Notes: generated by a model not told the origin, from the letters alone. Counted from the stretch's first letter, positions 9,629-21,790 are shown. The stretch: 64,000 nt of DNA from Pasteurella atlantica (GCF_963693435.1 NZ_OY856306.1:1736001-1800000); one strand, 5' to 3'. Numbers and translations: made by a program.

Positions 9629-9961
9629 TTACCCAAAAAACTCACCATTTTCACAGTAATTATCTCCTGTTAGAGGGAAGAAAATTATAGTGCAGTCTTT
9701 GTTATTGTTAATACGTTTAATCAATTTAGTCAGAAAATCAGCCGTCTGCTTTTTCACTTCTTCGCCTCGATCAAACCAATAAAGCTCAATAAAAGTAAAG
9801 CCTTCAACGATTTTTCCATCAAAAATATACTCGGTTGGATAATGCTCTAAGGTAAACCAATCACGATCGCAACCAATGATTTCCGTTAAACCATCAATGA
9901 TTTCTTTGCTGTTTTCAACAATTAAATTTTTCTCAATTCCACGAATTTTTAAATGTGGCAT
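9629..9961 (-). CDS. DUF1904 (tautomerase-like) protein
   Basis: A 110-residue protein of the DUF1904 family, which has a tautomerase/MIF-like small alpha/beta fold. It starts MPHLKIRGIEKNLIV, so removal of Met would expose an N-terminal proline as in tautomerases. YPTEYIFDG and FIELYWFDRG are conserved family segments. Biochemical function is unknown. It lies 72 bp downstream of the SbmA-like gene and may be last in that transcript. The ATG at 9961 is preceded by AAAGGAGC. Confidence 0.8.
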   Translation of the reverse strand: MPHLKIRGIEKNLIVENSKEIIDGLTEIIGCDRDWFTLEHYPTEYIFDGKIVEGFTFIELYWFDRGEEVKKQTADFLTKLIKRINNNKDCTIIFFPLTGDNYCENGEFFG

Positions 9962-10033
9962 CGTTTTGCTCCTTTGGGATTTTATAAAATAGTTCCGTCA
10001 TTATATTTCAAATTTGCCTATTTCTTAATACAT

Positions 10034-11002
10034 TTAGTGAATATTTTCTTCAAAGGCTTTTAAACGTTTTCTGATCGACATTAACTCAACGACCGATCCC
10101 CACGAATAAACAAAGAATTGGAATGAACCTTCCACTTGATTAAATGCACGAGTAATTTGTTTAAATACACCTAATGTAATCACACCCGCCACAATAGTTG
10201 GAGCAAGCACGATGTAAGGTACCATTACATCAAACTGAATATACGACCATTTCGCCATATCAAAATAAAAATAATTCCAATATAGTTTAAAATAGTTCTT
10301 ACGCACATCTTTATATAAATTTTTAACGGTAACAGGATCTGCTCGATTAGGATCGTCTTCGCCATAAACCAATTCTTTACGATAAGCAGCTTCCACTTTT
10401 TGATTATTAAACTCTAAACCCGGTAATTTAATACCGACTAACGCAAGCAATAGCGTTCCGCCCAGAGAAAATAAAATCGCCACATAAATCAAACCGTGAC
10501 TGACTTCACCAATTAGAGGGTAAGTTGTGATTTTTTTGCTTAATTCCCAAAGTAATGGAAGAAAAGCGAACAGTGTCATTAAAGAGTTGATAAAACTAAT
10601 GCCGAGTGATTCAACAATTTTAGCAAAACGCATCGTATCTTCTTGAATACGCTGTGAAGCCCCTTCAATATGGCGTAATTTATCCCAATGAGACATATAA
10701 TAATCATTCATTGCAGTACGCCAACGGAATACGTAATGTCTGGTAATAAATTCTACTACCACAGAAAAAATAATATAAATACCAGCAATTTTAATGTAGG
10801 AAAATATTTCGAGCATTACATCAGATAATGGTACTGAATTGGGTTTAGTTAGCACATCTTGAATAGTATCAAAAAACTCTCCATACCATTCATTTATCAA
10901 TACTTGAACGCTAACTTGATACCAACTTGCCGCCAATAAAAAAATACTTCCTAGAACAGACCAAGGTAAATATTTTTTGTCTAGAAAAAAGGATTTAAAC
11001 AT
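10034..11002 (-). CDS. SbmA/BacA-like inner-membrane peptide transporter (short form)
   Basis: A 322-residue multi-pass inner-membrane protein of the SbmA/BacA family, proton-driven importers of peptides that share the fold of ABC transmembrane domains but have no ATPase. HYVFRWRTAMNDYYMSHW, HIEGASQRIQEDTMRFAK and GIKLPGLEFNNQKVEAAYRK are near-identical to E. coli SbmA. SbmA has about 406 residues; the difference is at the N-terminus, where roughly the first 60 residues (one or two helices) are absent, plus a short C-terminal tail. It starts 31 bp after the M16 peptidase stop. With the TonB receptor it forms a three-gene import cluster, in the role that ABC transporters YddA or FusD play elsewhere (inference). 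Confidence 0.88.
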   Translation of the reverse strand: MFKSFFLDKKYLPWSVLGSIFLLAASWYQVSVQVLINEWYGEFFDTIQDVLTKPNSVPLSDVMLEIFSYIKIAGIYIIFSVVVEFITRHYVFRWRTAMNDYYMSHWDKLRHIEGASQRIQEDTMRFAKIVESLGISFINSLMTLFAFLPLLWELSKKITTYPLIGEVSHGLIYVAILFSLGGTLLLALVGIKLPGLEFNNQKVEAAYRKELVYGEDDPNRADPVTVKNLYKDVRKNYFKLYWNYFYFDMAKWSYIQFDVMVPYIVLAPTIVAGVITLGVFKQITRAFNQVEGSFQFFVYSWGSVVELMSIRKRLKAFEENIH

Positions 11003-11032
11003 TATAAAAATCTCATATAAAAAATAAAAATA

Positions 11033-13837
11033 CTAATGGGTTAAGATAGTGTTAAACCGCACTGAGTTTTTAAGCACTTTCGTTGCTAATTGCTCTAACT
11101 TTTGTTGAGTAACAATGTGTTCAAGCCTTGTTACTCGATACAATAAATTTGGACTATTTGTGACTAAATAACTTTCTTCAATCATATTTAGTACCATTAG
11201 CAATGAATTATATTCGTTCTTTAAGCTGTTTCTTTTTTCAGCAAGTTTTTTTAAAAATAATTCTCGATCAATACCATTGTTAAGAAAATCATCTAATATT
11301 TTATAGCTCATTTTCTTTAATTCATTCACTCTTGATGGTGCACAGCTAAAACTGATTTTGCCTTCAATTTGCGATGAATAAGGGGCTTGCGAGAACCAAC
11401 TTGTGACAGAATAAACCCCAGAGGCTTTTTCCCTTAAATTTAAACGCAACTCTTCTTGCAACATATCGCCCAAAATATCCAATAAATACTCATTTTCAGG
11501 GTTATAGCGGTTGTTCGCCGTTAAATAAATATCCACTTCTGCTCTCGGCTCATTTAAACCTTTTAATATAAAATCCTTGCTTGGACTATTGATAAGTAAG
11601 GGTTTAAGCGGACGATTTATTTTAACCATCGGTACAGTGGCTAAATATTTTTTCGCTAATTTTTCAACGGTTTTTTGATCGATATCGCCTACGATAAAAT
11701 AGGTAAAATCTGTTTTATTCAAAATATACTTTTGATAAAGTTTTGATAAAACATCTGATTTCAAGCTATTAAAATGAGACGGTTTTTTAGTATAAACCGT
11801 TTCTCGGTTTGGATAGCGTAATTTTGACACTTGATAAGCAAATTCACTTTCTTTATCTTGGTCTGCAAAATAGCTTTGCATATCATATTGATATTTTTTT
11901 AAAACCGCCTCAGAAATTGGGCTAGCCTGCAATCTAAATCGGAATAATTTTAAAATATTCTCTAAATTATCGCTTTTGGAAATGCTGGTAAAACCTTGTT
12001 TTGCTTCATCAAGCACCGTCATAAATGCAATCGGATTATTACCAAATTGTTTAGTTAAATAATCTTGTGAAAATTTTCCAATGCCTGTGTCATCAACCAT
12101 TGTCGTAGCTGCTTTTAATAACTGATAATCCTTTTCTGGCACAGAACGTAAGCCTCCTGTGGTAATCGCACTAAAATGAACTTTTTGTGGATTTTTATCA
12201 CTATAATAATAAACCAGCTTGCTGCCATTTTCTAACTGATACTCGATTATATCCATATCATTCCAATGATTAAGCATACTGATATTGCCTTGTGTTAAAG
12301 CCAATTTCTGCTCTTTAAATGAAACAGTATGCGCTTTTTGGGGGTTACTATTCCAGTGTGATTGAGATTGTCCTAACGCCTTTTCCCATAAAGCCTTAAC
12401 TTCTTTTACATCAAAATTAAACGACATTTTTTTAAAGGGTTGTGTAACCAGTAATAATTTAGCTTTTAATTTTACCCACTGTTGAATAACTTGATTGACT
12501 TCATTCAACGTTATTTCATTTAATAACTTTTTGTTTAATTGGTATTTATATTGCTGAGATAAATTCACTTGATCAGTTGCTGCTGAAATCAATAAATCAT
12601 CAGCGAGATTTAAACTATTAATTTCAATCCCTTTTTCCGTTTCATTTAACTTTTTAATACGTTTTACTTCACTATCAAATTCAGCTTGCTCAAAGCCATT
12701 TTGATTTATTTCCGCAATAAAATTAAATAAGATTGAAGCGGTTGTTAAATAATCATTTTTTGCAATTTTATTATTTTTTAATTGAAGGTTAAAAACCCAT
12801 TCCAATGTTTCTCGACCTAAATAATTTTGATATAAATTTGCCGATTCAATTTGGTTTTTATTGGTTTTTTCCCATTGTTGTAAACGAAGGTTAGTTAAAC
12901 GTATCGCTATTTGTTGCAATAATTCCTGTTTATATTCCGCAACAGTATCTTGATTTCTTAACTCTTTAAAAAGACCAAATTCAATACTTGGTGTGTTCAT
13001 TTGTTTTTCAAACACTGTCGCTACACGCCATTTTTCAATCACGGGAACTCGATAATCTATTTTTGGCAACGACGTTTTAGCCGTTGTTTTTTCTTTTAGC
13101 TTTTGCTTAATTAAATTGACCGCTTGGGCTGGATCAATATCGCCTACAATGATTAAGGACATATTATCAGGGCGATACCATTTTTTATAAAAATCATAAA
13201 CTCGCTGTTGAGAAATATGTCTAATGATGTTCACATCTCCAATTGGATCTCTTTTAACATAACGAGAATTTGCCATTTCGACTAAACTTTTTTTATTCCC
13301 TAAACGCAACATCGGGCTTAATCTTGCTCGCCATTCTTCCAATACAACGCCACGCTCTGCATCTAAATCTTCTGGCAAAATAGTCAAATTATGTATCCAT
13401 TCATTCACAACATCTAAGGCAAGATCGAGATTTTTTTCATTATTTTTCGCTAAATTGAGCGTATAAACCGTATTTTCAAAATCAGTGAATGCATTGATAT
13501 CTCTGGCAAATTTCATTCCCAGTTTTTCTAAAATGTCAATAATTTGATTTTTAGGGAATTTTTTCGAACCATTAAATGCCAAATGCTCAACTAAATGAGC
13601 AACCCCTTTTTGATCATCATCTTCATTTAATGATCCTGCATTAACCACCAACCGAAGGTAAACTTTATCTTTGGGTAACGTATTTTTTAACACGTAATAG
13701 CGTAGTCCATTTTCTAATGTCCCTTTTGTAACTTTCTCATTAAAAGACAATTTCTCAGCGGGGTTAAAATGAGAAACCCCACAACTATTTAATAAAAAAA
13801 TAGCACATAACAATAATATTTTTTTCATCATTACCAC
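11033..13837 (-). CDS. M16-family zinc metallopeptidase lipoprotein (PqqL/FusC-like)
   Basis: A 934-residue periplasmic peptidase of the pitrilysin (M16) family, the same length class as PqqL and FusC. A lipoprotein signal (MKKILLLCAIFLLNSC, lipobox LNSC) means it is anchored in a membrane facing the periplasm. The inverted zinc motif HLVEHLAFNG near residue 83 and the downstream glutamates in ERGVVLEEW near residue 162 form the active site. The C-terminal half repeats the fold without the motif, as in the family. The called start is GTG at 13837; ATG codons at 13831 and 13828 are just as good, and no strong ribosome binding site separates them. It lies between a TonB receptor and an SbmA-like transporter, so it probably trims an imported protein. 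Confidence 0.92.
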   Translation of the reverse strand: MVMMKKILLLCAIFLLNSCGVSHFNPAEKLSFNEKVTKGTLENGLRYYVLKNTLPKDKVYLRLVVNAGSLNEDDDQKGVAHLVEHLAFNGSKKFPKNQIIDILEKLGMKFARDINAFTDFENTVYTLNLAKNNEKNLDLALDVVNEWIHNLTILPEDLDAERGVVLEEWRARLSPMLRLGNKKSLVEMANSRYVKRDPIGDVNIIRHISQQRVYDFYKKWYRPDNMSLIIVGDIDPAQAVNLIKQKLKEKTTAKTSLPKIDYRVPVIEKWRVATVFEKQMNTPSIEFGLFKELRNQDTVAEYKQELLQQIAIRLTNLRLQQWEKTNKNQIESANLYQNYLGRETLEWVFNLQLKNNKIAKNDYLTTASILFNFIAEINQNGFEQAEFDSEVKRIKKLNETEKGIEINSLNLADDLLISAATDQVNLSQQYKYQLNKKLLNEITLNEVNQVIQQWVKLKAKLLLVTQPFKKMSFNFDVKEVKALWEKALGQSQSHWNSNPQKAHTVSFKEQKLALTQGNISMLNHWNDMDIIEYQLENGSKLVYYYSDKNPQKVHFSAITTGGLRSVPEKDYQLLKAATTMVDDTGIGKFSQDYLTKQFGNNPIAFMTVLDEAKQGFTSISKSDNLENILKLFRFRLQASPISEAVLKKYQYDMQSYFADQDKESEFAYQVSKLRYPNRETVYTKKPSHFNSLKSDVLSKLYQKYILNKTDFTYFIVGDIDQKTVEKLAKKYLATVPMVKINRPLKPLLINSPSKDFILKGLNEPRAEVDIYLTANNRYNPENEYLLDILGDMLQEELRLNLREKASGVYSVTSWFSQAPYSSQIEGKISFSCAPSRVNELKKMSYKILDDFLNNGIDRELFLKKLAEKRNSLKNEYNSLLMVLNMIEESYLVTNSPNLLYRVTRLEHIVTQQKLEQLATKVLKNSVRFNTILTH

Positions 13838-13889
13838 TAACTAAAAAAGGGCAATAATTTGCCCTATATAATTGATATTTAAAGGTTAA

Positions 13890-16378
13890 TTAAAATTCAT
13901 AGCCTAATTCAAGCCAGAATTCACGACCAGCAGTATAGAAACCATTATTAATGCCTCTGCTTGTCATTCCTTTTCTCGTTTTATTTAAAACATTAAGCAC
14001 ATCTAGTTTAATATAAGGACTATGTTGACCAAATTTTGGTGCCCAACGAATACCGGTATCCCATTGAACGTGAGAGCCATAATTATAGCTTTCATAAGTA
14101 TTACCTGCCGTATTATTCGCCCCTTTAATTGGTGCTTTAACATAAACTTTATTCGTCCAATCAAGGTTATAATCAGGAACTTGCATATCCAAACCTAAAC
14201 GCACCGTCCAATTCTCACGATTATTGTTAATTTTTTTCATCATTTGACTGCGTGTCATTTCAGTTCCATTAAAATTAACAATCTCATTAGGATTATAACC
14301 TAATCCCATATCCACTGATTTAGTCTCTAACCAATCAAAATTCAATGAGGTATTCCAGTAGGTTTTTCCTAATTGCCAAGCTTCTTTATTAGATAATTTC
14401 AACGTATAAATATCCACGCTATAATCATTACCTTTTTTATACTGTCTCAGTTTAAATCGATTTTCTCTACCATTTAGATCAAACTCTTTTTCAGTTTGTT
14501 CATCTAAAACAATTCGATTTTTATGTTTTCTATGAATAAAACCTAAATCTAAACTAACGTTCTTATAATGCTGAGAAAAACCTAAACTTAGCTCATCAGA
14601 ATAAGGTGTTTTAAAATCTCTTAAATTTTTATAACGGAATTGAGGTTTACCCGCTGAACCATAAGAATCATCTAACTTATAAACCTGCTCGGTTAACGCC
14701 ATTACAGCAAAACTACGTCCATAATAACGGTTTAAACCTAAACTCATTGAGGTTTCCTCTAACGGAGACCAACTTGCTACAAAACGAGGAGCAATATTGG
14801 TATTTTTTAAGAAATCATCACGTTCAATACGAATTCCTGGTCTAAAATCAAAATTGCCAACACGAATTAAATCTTCTGCATAAAGTGCAAGATTTTGGTA
14901 TTTTGCTTTCACAGAACCTTTTTTGTAATGTACAGTTTCTTTATCGCCTTCAATAAACTGAGCTTCAAATCCAATATCAGGCATAGCAGGTATAAACGTA
15001 ATTTGAGTTAATTCACTCTCAACATCTTGTTTTCTATTAAAATTATATTTTGTTTGTTGATATAATCCACCCACAGAAACAGAATGACTTGTTGAACCTA
15101 ATTCAAATGGATTGATCGCATACTCCATTGAATAATGGATATTCTGCTGTTTTAACGTAGAAGTCCCCATTCCACCTTTTTCAAAATTAACTTTGGGAAT
15201 AATATTGTAGTTTTCATCGTATTCTTCAATCAATGTTTTTGAAAACTTAGTCGCACTAGAATAACGCTCATCTTTGAATTTATCATAAGCAAGAGTTGAA
15301 GTAACCACACCATTGTCTAAACTATGAACCCAAGCTAACGTTGCACCATAGGCATTATGATAATCATATAAATCGCTATCTATATTTACATCAAAGAATT
15401 TACCTTCACTGTATTTAGAATAACGCAAACCTAATTCAAAACGATCATCATCTGAAGCGGCATAATTAAAATTGATTAACGCATTATCCGAACGGCGAGT
15501 GTGATTGCGTCTTGATAAATCAACTTTGCCAGTTTCTTTATCCATTGACACAATTCTACTTTGCTGAATATCTGACTCACGGCGACTAATTCCAGCAACC
15601 ACACCTAATTTATCCGTTAATGCTCTTTCAGCTGAAATACTAAAAAATGTTTTCTTATAGTCAGGTTGATAAGGTGCTTCTGCCCCTAATGGTGTAGCAC
15701 TATTAAAGATTTCTGATAATGGTCTTTTCGCATCACCTTCACCATAGGTATCATTTAATTCAAATTTAGCCCACTGAGAACGAGAGGTTCTATAACGTAA
15801 TTTCACACGATCCGTACCGTCATAATATTTTGTTTTAGCAACAACAGCTCCACCAGAAAAACCGCCTAAACTCGCAGACACATTGCTATCGTGAACTACA
15901 ACAGAAGACAATAAGTTTGCATCAAAGAAATATCCCTGTCCTGATTGCATTTTAGGTAACATTTGAAATGTACCATCAAAAAAACCTTCGCTACTATTAC
16001 CTAAGTCATTGTTAATATTTACATTATCGACATAATAACTAGTTTGAGATTCCTCAGCACCATTGATAGAAATTTCAGCTGGTTTGATTTCACCACGCAT
16101 TAAACTTGTTTCATCACTATTTTCAAAACGAATATGTGAATTAGATTTTAAATAATCAGAGATATTCCCATTTGAAACGGGTGTTTTTGCAATCTCTTTG
16201 CTGGTAATTTTTTGAGTTGAAGAAAGTCCTGTATTTTGTTGTCCGTAAACCACCACTTCTGACAGTTTATTTTCTACTACTAATTGTTGATTGTTGATTG
16301 TTCCGCATTATCTGCATACACAGGTAATGCAACAGCCACTGTACTTGTTAAAATAATTGATTTATGAAGTTTTTTCAC
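13890..16378 (-). pseudogene. TonB-dependent outer-membrane receptor, split by a 7-bp repeat (phase-off or frameshifted)
   Basis: An outer-membrane receptor of about 820 residues with plug (about 20-150) and 22-strand barrel; it ends in the aromatic residue F (ELGYEF), as barrels do. The open frame from 16256 lacks a signal peptide. One is encoded just upstream in another frame: GTG at 16378 (AAGGGG five bases before it) gives VKKLHKSIILTSTVAVALP then VYADNAEQ, and stops at TAG 16280-16282. Frames separate at three tandem ATTGTTG units (plus strand, 16283-16303). Adding one 7-bp unit rejoins them as NNQQLVVENKLSEVVVYG, restoring signal peptide and TonB box. So the gene is either phase-variable and off here, or decayed. 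The rest of the frame is intact over 788 codons, favouring the former. It is first gene of the peptidase/SbmA cluster. Confidence 0.85.
16283..16303. repeat. 7-bp tandem repeat in the receptor signal region
   Basis: Three ATTGTTG units, the third ending in C (plus strand). Because 7 is not a multiple of 3, each gain or loss changes the receptor frame; four units would restore it. Confidence 0.8.
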
Positions 16379-16441
16379 ATTAGCCCCTTTGTTTAAAAAT
16401 AATAACGATTTGCATTTTAAACAAAAAACATAAAAAAGTCT

Positions 16442-16456
16442 ATGATTAATAATCAT
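16442..16456. promoter_or_regulatory. Palindrome upstream of the TonB receptor (possible Fur-like site)
   Basis: ATGATT-AAT-AATCAT lies 64 bp before the GTG start. It resembles only the core of a Fur box, so iron control is a guess based on position and on the receptor family. Confidence 0.3.
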
Positions 16457-16594
16457 CCAGTTTCAACTGTAATGCTTCAATATAGTAAGAGTTTTATTGG
16501 AAGATTTAATGTATAAGCGGTTAGATTTTCTTTATTTTTTGCAACTTTTGTAAATTTTCATAAAAATATAACCGCTTGGTTGAATGTTTTTGAG

Positions 16595-17812
16595 TTATAA
16601 CCTACCAGGTAATGGAGTTAAATATTCGCCTTTAATGAAAAGGCAAGGATGTTGATTATTTGTTTTCATAAATTCTTGAATTGTTTTTCTAGAATCATTC
16701 TCTATTTTATCAATCAGAATATTACTAGGACAAAAGACTTTTGTTTCTCCCAAATTCCAAGCAAAATAGCCATAGAGGACATTTGAGTATTTAGACTGAT
16801 TTCCTATTATTGATTTACAATTATTCCTATGATCACAGTAATAATCATAATTACTTGCAATATATATAGCCTGCCATTTTATAAATTTATCTTTTAACTT
16901 ATTAGAAGTATTTTCTTTATCTTTAACTACTTCAAATATTTTATTTTCAATAAAGCGTTTATCTAGTAAATACCAGTTTGATCGTTCTGGATTTTCTTTT
17001 ATATCTAACACTTCTAAAATACGATTTGATATGCCTTTATATTTTAAATTAAATTCCAATATATTCTCGATATAGATTGGTATAAAAATTACCATAAAGA
17101 TATAAAGTATAAAAATAGAAATATACAATAATACATTTAATGGAAAAATAAAAAATATTATCATGAAAATATAATGAATTATAAAAATAATCATAAAATA
17201 CATATCTATTCCTCCTACTTGAAGCCTAAAAAACAAAGCTCCTATAAAAGAAAAAAGGAAAAAAAGATACATAAAAGAAGCACTAATAACCTTATTTATA
17301 TTCAATTTACCTTCAACAAATGTACTACTTATATTTATAACAATCATGATTGGTATTATTAAAAATAATAAATGGTACCACCAATCCAAATCTTTAAACA
17401 AAGAGAAATATATAAATTCAAAAATAATAGATAATATAGAAAATATAATATATAAATTATTTTCTGTTTTTAAGATGCTTATTCTTATATCACTACGAAT
17501 TAATCTAAATCCAATAGAAAATAGAAATGGAATAAAAGCCATTATACTTATAAAAATAATTCCAGAAATAGTAACTCCAATAAACGTATTTTTATTTGCT
17601 ATTAGATTAGGAAAAATAGATATCGCATTTATTTCTGTCAAATGTACATAAATAATGCAACCACCTAATATAATTGCAAATAATGTAATAAGAGAAATTA
17701 TAGACAAACCATAACTAGAAAAAAACTCTCTTCTATCTTGTTTTTTTCTATTTTCTTGACTTTTCCACTCTTTATAAGAATAAAGATCTTTCAAATATCT
17801 ATAATTATTCAT
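16595..17812 (-). CDS. Orphan multi-pass membrane protein
   Basis: Not recognised. About 405 residues from the ATG at 17812, which has GTGAGG six bases upstream. A longer frame from 17836 would run into the purB terminator hairpin and is unlikely. The first 35 residues are charged, followed by about seven or eight hydrophobic helices up to residue about 245. The soluble C-terminal 160 residues contain spaced cysteines (YCDHRNNC) and end GEYLTPLPGRL. The gene is much more AT-rich than purB, with many ATA and AGA codons, which suggests acquisition by transfer. It stands alone between purB and the import cluster. No function can be assigned. Confidence 0.65.
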   Translation of the reverse strand: MNNYRYLKDLYSYKEWKSQENRKKQDRREFFSSYGLSIISLITLFAIILGGCIIYVHLTEINAISIFPNLIANKNTFIGVTISGIIFISIMAFIPFLFSIGFRLIRSDIRISILKTENNLYIIFSILSIIFEFIYFSLFKDLDWWYHLLFLIIPIMIVINISSTFVEGKLNINKVISASFMYLFFLFSFIGALFFRLQVGGIDMYFMIIFIIHYIFMIIFFIFPLNVLLYISIFILYIFMVIFIPIYIENILEFNLKYKGISNRILEVLDIKENPERSNWYLLDKRFIENKIFEVVKDKENTSNKLKDKFIKWQAIYIASNYDYYCDHRNNCKSIIGNQSKYSNVLYGYFAWNLGETKVFCPSNILIDKIENDSRKTIQEFMKTNNQHPCLFIKGEYLTPLPGRL

Positions 17813-17824
17813 TTTAAACCTCAC

Positions 17825-17848
17825 AAAAAAGTCCATTCAATGGACTTT
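17825..17848 (-). terminator. purB terminator
   Basis: Read on the minus strand, AAAGTCCATT and AATGGACTTT pair and are followed by TTTT, 10 bp after the purB stop codon. Confidence 0.8.
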
Positions 17849-17857
17849 CTTAAAACC

Positions 17858-19883
<2,026 letters not shown>

Positions 19884-20092
19884 TGTTTCATCTTCAAATT
19901 AAATAAACATAGCCTAGGAATATAGCATTTTTTATGCTTTTTTAGAATGGATGATTTGGTTTATTGGAAAAAATATACAAAATACACAAAATTAGGTAAT
20001 ACTTTTCTAAAAAGTGTCGCCTAGTATATTTATAAAACAAATGTCTTATGCTTAAGCATAATTTTAAGAAATGATCTCTGTTTATTTTAGGG

Positions 20093-20117
20093 AGGGCTCA
20101 AAGATAAATTTGAGCCC
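20093..20117. terminator. Hairpin downstream of zapG (possible terminator)
   Basis: GGGCTCAAA and TTTGAGCCC pair around a short loop, followed on the plus strand by TACTTTT. It lies between zapG and hflD, both on the minus strand, where the T-run is weak. The rest of 19884-20177 shows nothing else clear. Confidence 0.45.
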
Positions 20118-20177
20118 TACTTTTAACCTAACGCCGTTTTGAAGAGACAATATTTTCTGTTTACGGCTATTTACGAC

Positions 20178-20579
20178 TTATTCTGCTTTCTCTTTCTCTG
20201 TTTCAACAAGAGGTTCTATAACCGTTTCTACCTCTTTAGGTTGTAACGCTTCTTTATTGTCTTCTAACTGAAGTTGTTCAAAAAGATCGATACTGTGAGT
20301 TTCAGGTAATAATTTTTCAGAACCATCCGCTAAGTGCGTGTATAATTTTTTATAATCTTTTGCAAGGGTTGATAATAACACTGCACTTTCAGAAAAATGC
20401 GTTTCCAACTGTTTTTTCTGTACTTCTTTTTCTGCTTTTACTTTTTTAAATTCTTTTTCAAGTTTAACATGTTGTTTTACATTTCCCTTAGTAAAATACA
20501 TAACGAAGTAACCTAAAATTAAACCAATGACAAAAGCAATTACAACGGCTGTCCACATTTCATTTGTCCAGTTTTGCAT
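20178..20579 (-). CDS. zapG: ZapG (YhcB, DUF1043) cell-division/envelope protein
   Basis: A 133-residue inner-membrane protein of the YhcB/ZapG family, which links cell division, peptidoglycan synthesis and envelope growth in E. coli. A single N-terminal helix (MWTAVVIAFVIGLILGYFVM, residues 8-27) is followed by a Lys/Glu-rich coiled coil (about 33-60), the family segment LSTLAKDYKKLYTHLADGS, and an acidic tail. Length and layout match the family. It is monocistronic, with a divergent promoter region shared with cysK. Confidence 0.9.
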   Translation of the reverse strand: MQNWTNEMWTAVVIAFVIGLILGYFVMYFTKGNVKQHVKLEKEFKKVKAEKEVQKKQLETHFSESAVLLSTLAKDYKKLYTHLADGSEKLLPETHSIDLFEQLQLEDNKEALQPKEVETVIEPLVETEKEKAE

Positions 20580-20833
20580 AATATTCTCCTAAATTTAAGT
20601 ATAAAAAATTAATAATCATCCCTCTATAATAACACTATTTACTTCCCTTATATATGCTTTATCTTTAATTCTATGATACAAATCACAAAAATCAAATGAT
20701 ATCACTTCTCTTTTTACATTTTGTTTACTTATCGGTTTATATCTTTTTGTTATTTCATATAAAAAAATTTTCCTAGTGAATAATTTAAGAAAAACGTATT
20801 ATCTTTTGAAATTAAATAAAAAAAGGAACCACA

Positions 20834-21784
20834 ATGAAAATCTACGAAGATAATTCTCTAACAATAGGCAATACGCCTCTTATTCGCTTAAAACACTTCG
20901 GAAATCAAGGTAATATCTTAGTTAAAGTAGAATCTCGTAATCCAAGTTTTAGTGTAAAATGCCGTATCGGAGCAAATATGGTATGGCAGGCTGAAGAGGA
21001 TGGTATATTAACTTCAGATAAAGAAATTATTGATGCAACCAGTGGGAATACAGGTATTGCACTTGCTTATGTTGCAGCAGCAAGAGGGTATAAATTAACG
21101 TTAACAATGCCCGAAACAATGAGTCTTGAGCGTAAACGATTATTACGAGGGTTGGGAGTAAATTTAATCTTAACTGATGGTTCAAAAGGAATGAAAGGGG
21201 CAATAACAAAAGCGGAAGAAATTTTAGCTAGCGATCCTACACATTATGTAATGTTAAGACAATTTGATAATCCTGCTAACCCCGATATTCACCAAAAAAC
21301 AACCGCCCCTGAAATTTGGGATGCCACACAAGGCAATGTTGATGTGATTGTTGCTGGCGTAGGAACAGGTGGCACAATAACAGGTATTTCTCGTTATTTC
21401 AAACAAGATAAACACAAACAGATTATAAGTGTTGCTGTTGAGCCAAAAGAATCCCCAGTCATTACACAAACTTTAAATCATCAAGAAATTAAACCTGCTC
21501 CGCATAAAATTCAAGGCATTGGTGCAGGGTTTATTCCTAAAAATTTAGATTTAACATTCATTGATCGAGTTGAACAAGTGGACAGTGAAACTGCGATTGA
21601 AACTGCGCGTCAATTAATGGCAAAGGAAGGTCTATTGGTGGGGATTTCATCAGGTGCAGCGGTTGCTGTAGCGGATCGTTTAGCAAAATTACCCGAATTT
21701 AAGGATAAGATAATAGTTGCTATTCTTCCTTCTGCTTCTGAGCGTTATTTAAGTACACCTCTTTTTGATGACGTGGATATTTAA
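20834..21784 (+). CDS. cysK: Cysteine synthase A (O-acetylserine sulfhydrylase)
   Basis: Makes cysteine from O-acetylserine and sulfide; a cytosolic PLP enzyme. The 316-residue protein matches CysK rather than Cys[16 protein letters not shown] at the N-terminus, the PLP lysine K42 within [28 protein letters not shown] near residue 70, and [10 protein letters not shown] near residue 175 (phosphate cradle). The C-terminal motif reads [11 protein letters not shown], versus PSSGERYLST in E. coli. AAAAAGGAACC precedes the start. It stands alone, divergent from zapG. Confidence 0.95.
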   Translation: MKIYEDNSLTIGNTPLIRLKHFGNQGNILVKVESRNPSFSVKCRIGANMVWQAEEDGILTSDKEIIDATSGNTGIALAYVAAARGYKLTLTMPETMSLERKRLLRGLGVNLILTDGSKGMKGAITKAEEILASDPTHYVMLRQFDNPANPDIHQKTTAPEIWDATQGNVDVIVAGVGTGGTITGISRYFKQDKHKQIISVAVEPKESPVITQTLNHQEIKPAPHKIQGIGAGFIPKNLDLTFIDRVEQVDSETAIETARQLMAKEGLLVGISSGAAVAVADRLAKLPEFKDKIIVAILPSASERYLSTPLFDDVDI

Positions 21785-21790
21785 TTCAAC

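Noticed and set aside
17346-17651. Plus-strand frames within the AT-rich membrane protein and elsewhere as separate genes
   Set aside because: They are opposite a longer, membrane-protein-like frame, lack ribosome binding sites, and have no recognisable domain.
17813-17836. Eight-codon extension of the orphan membrane protein
   Set aside because: It lies inside the purB terminator hairpin; ATG 17812 has GTGAGG upstream.
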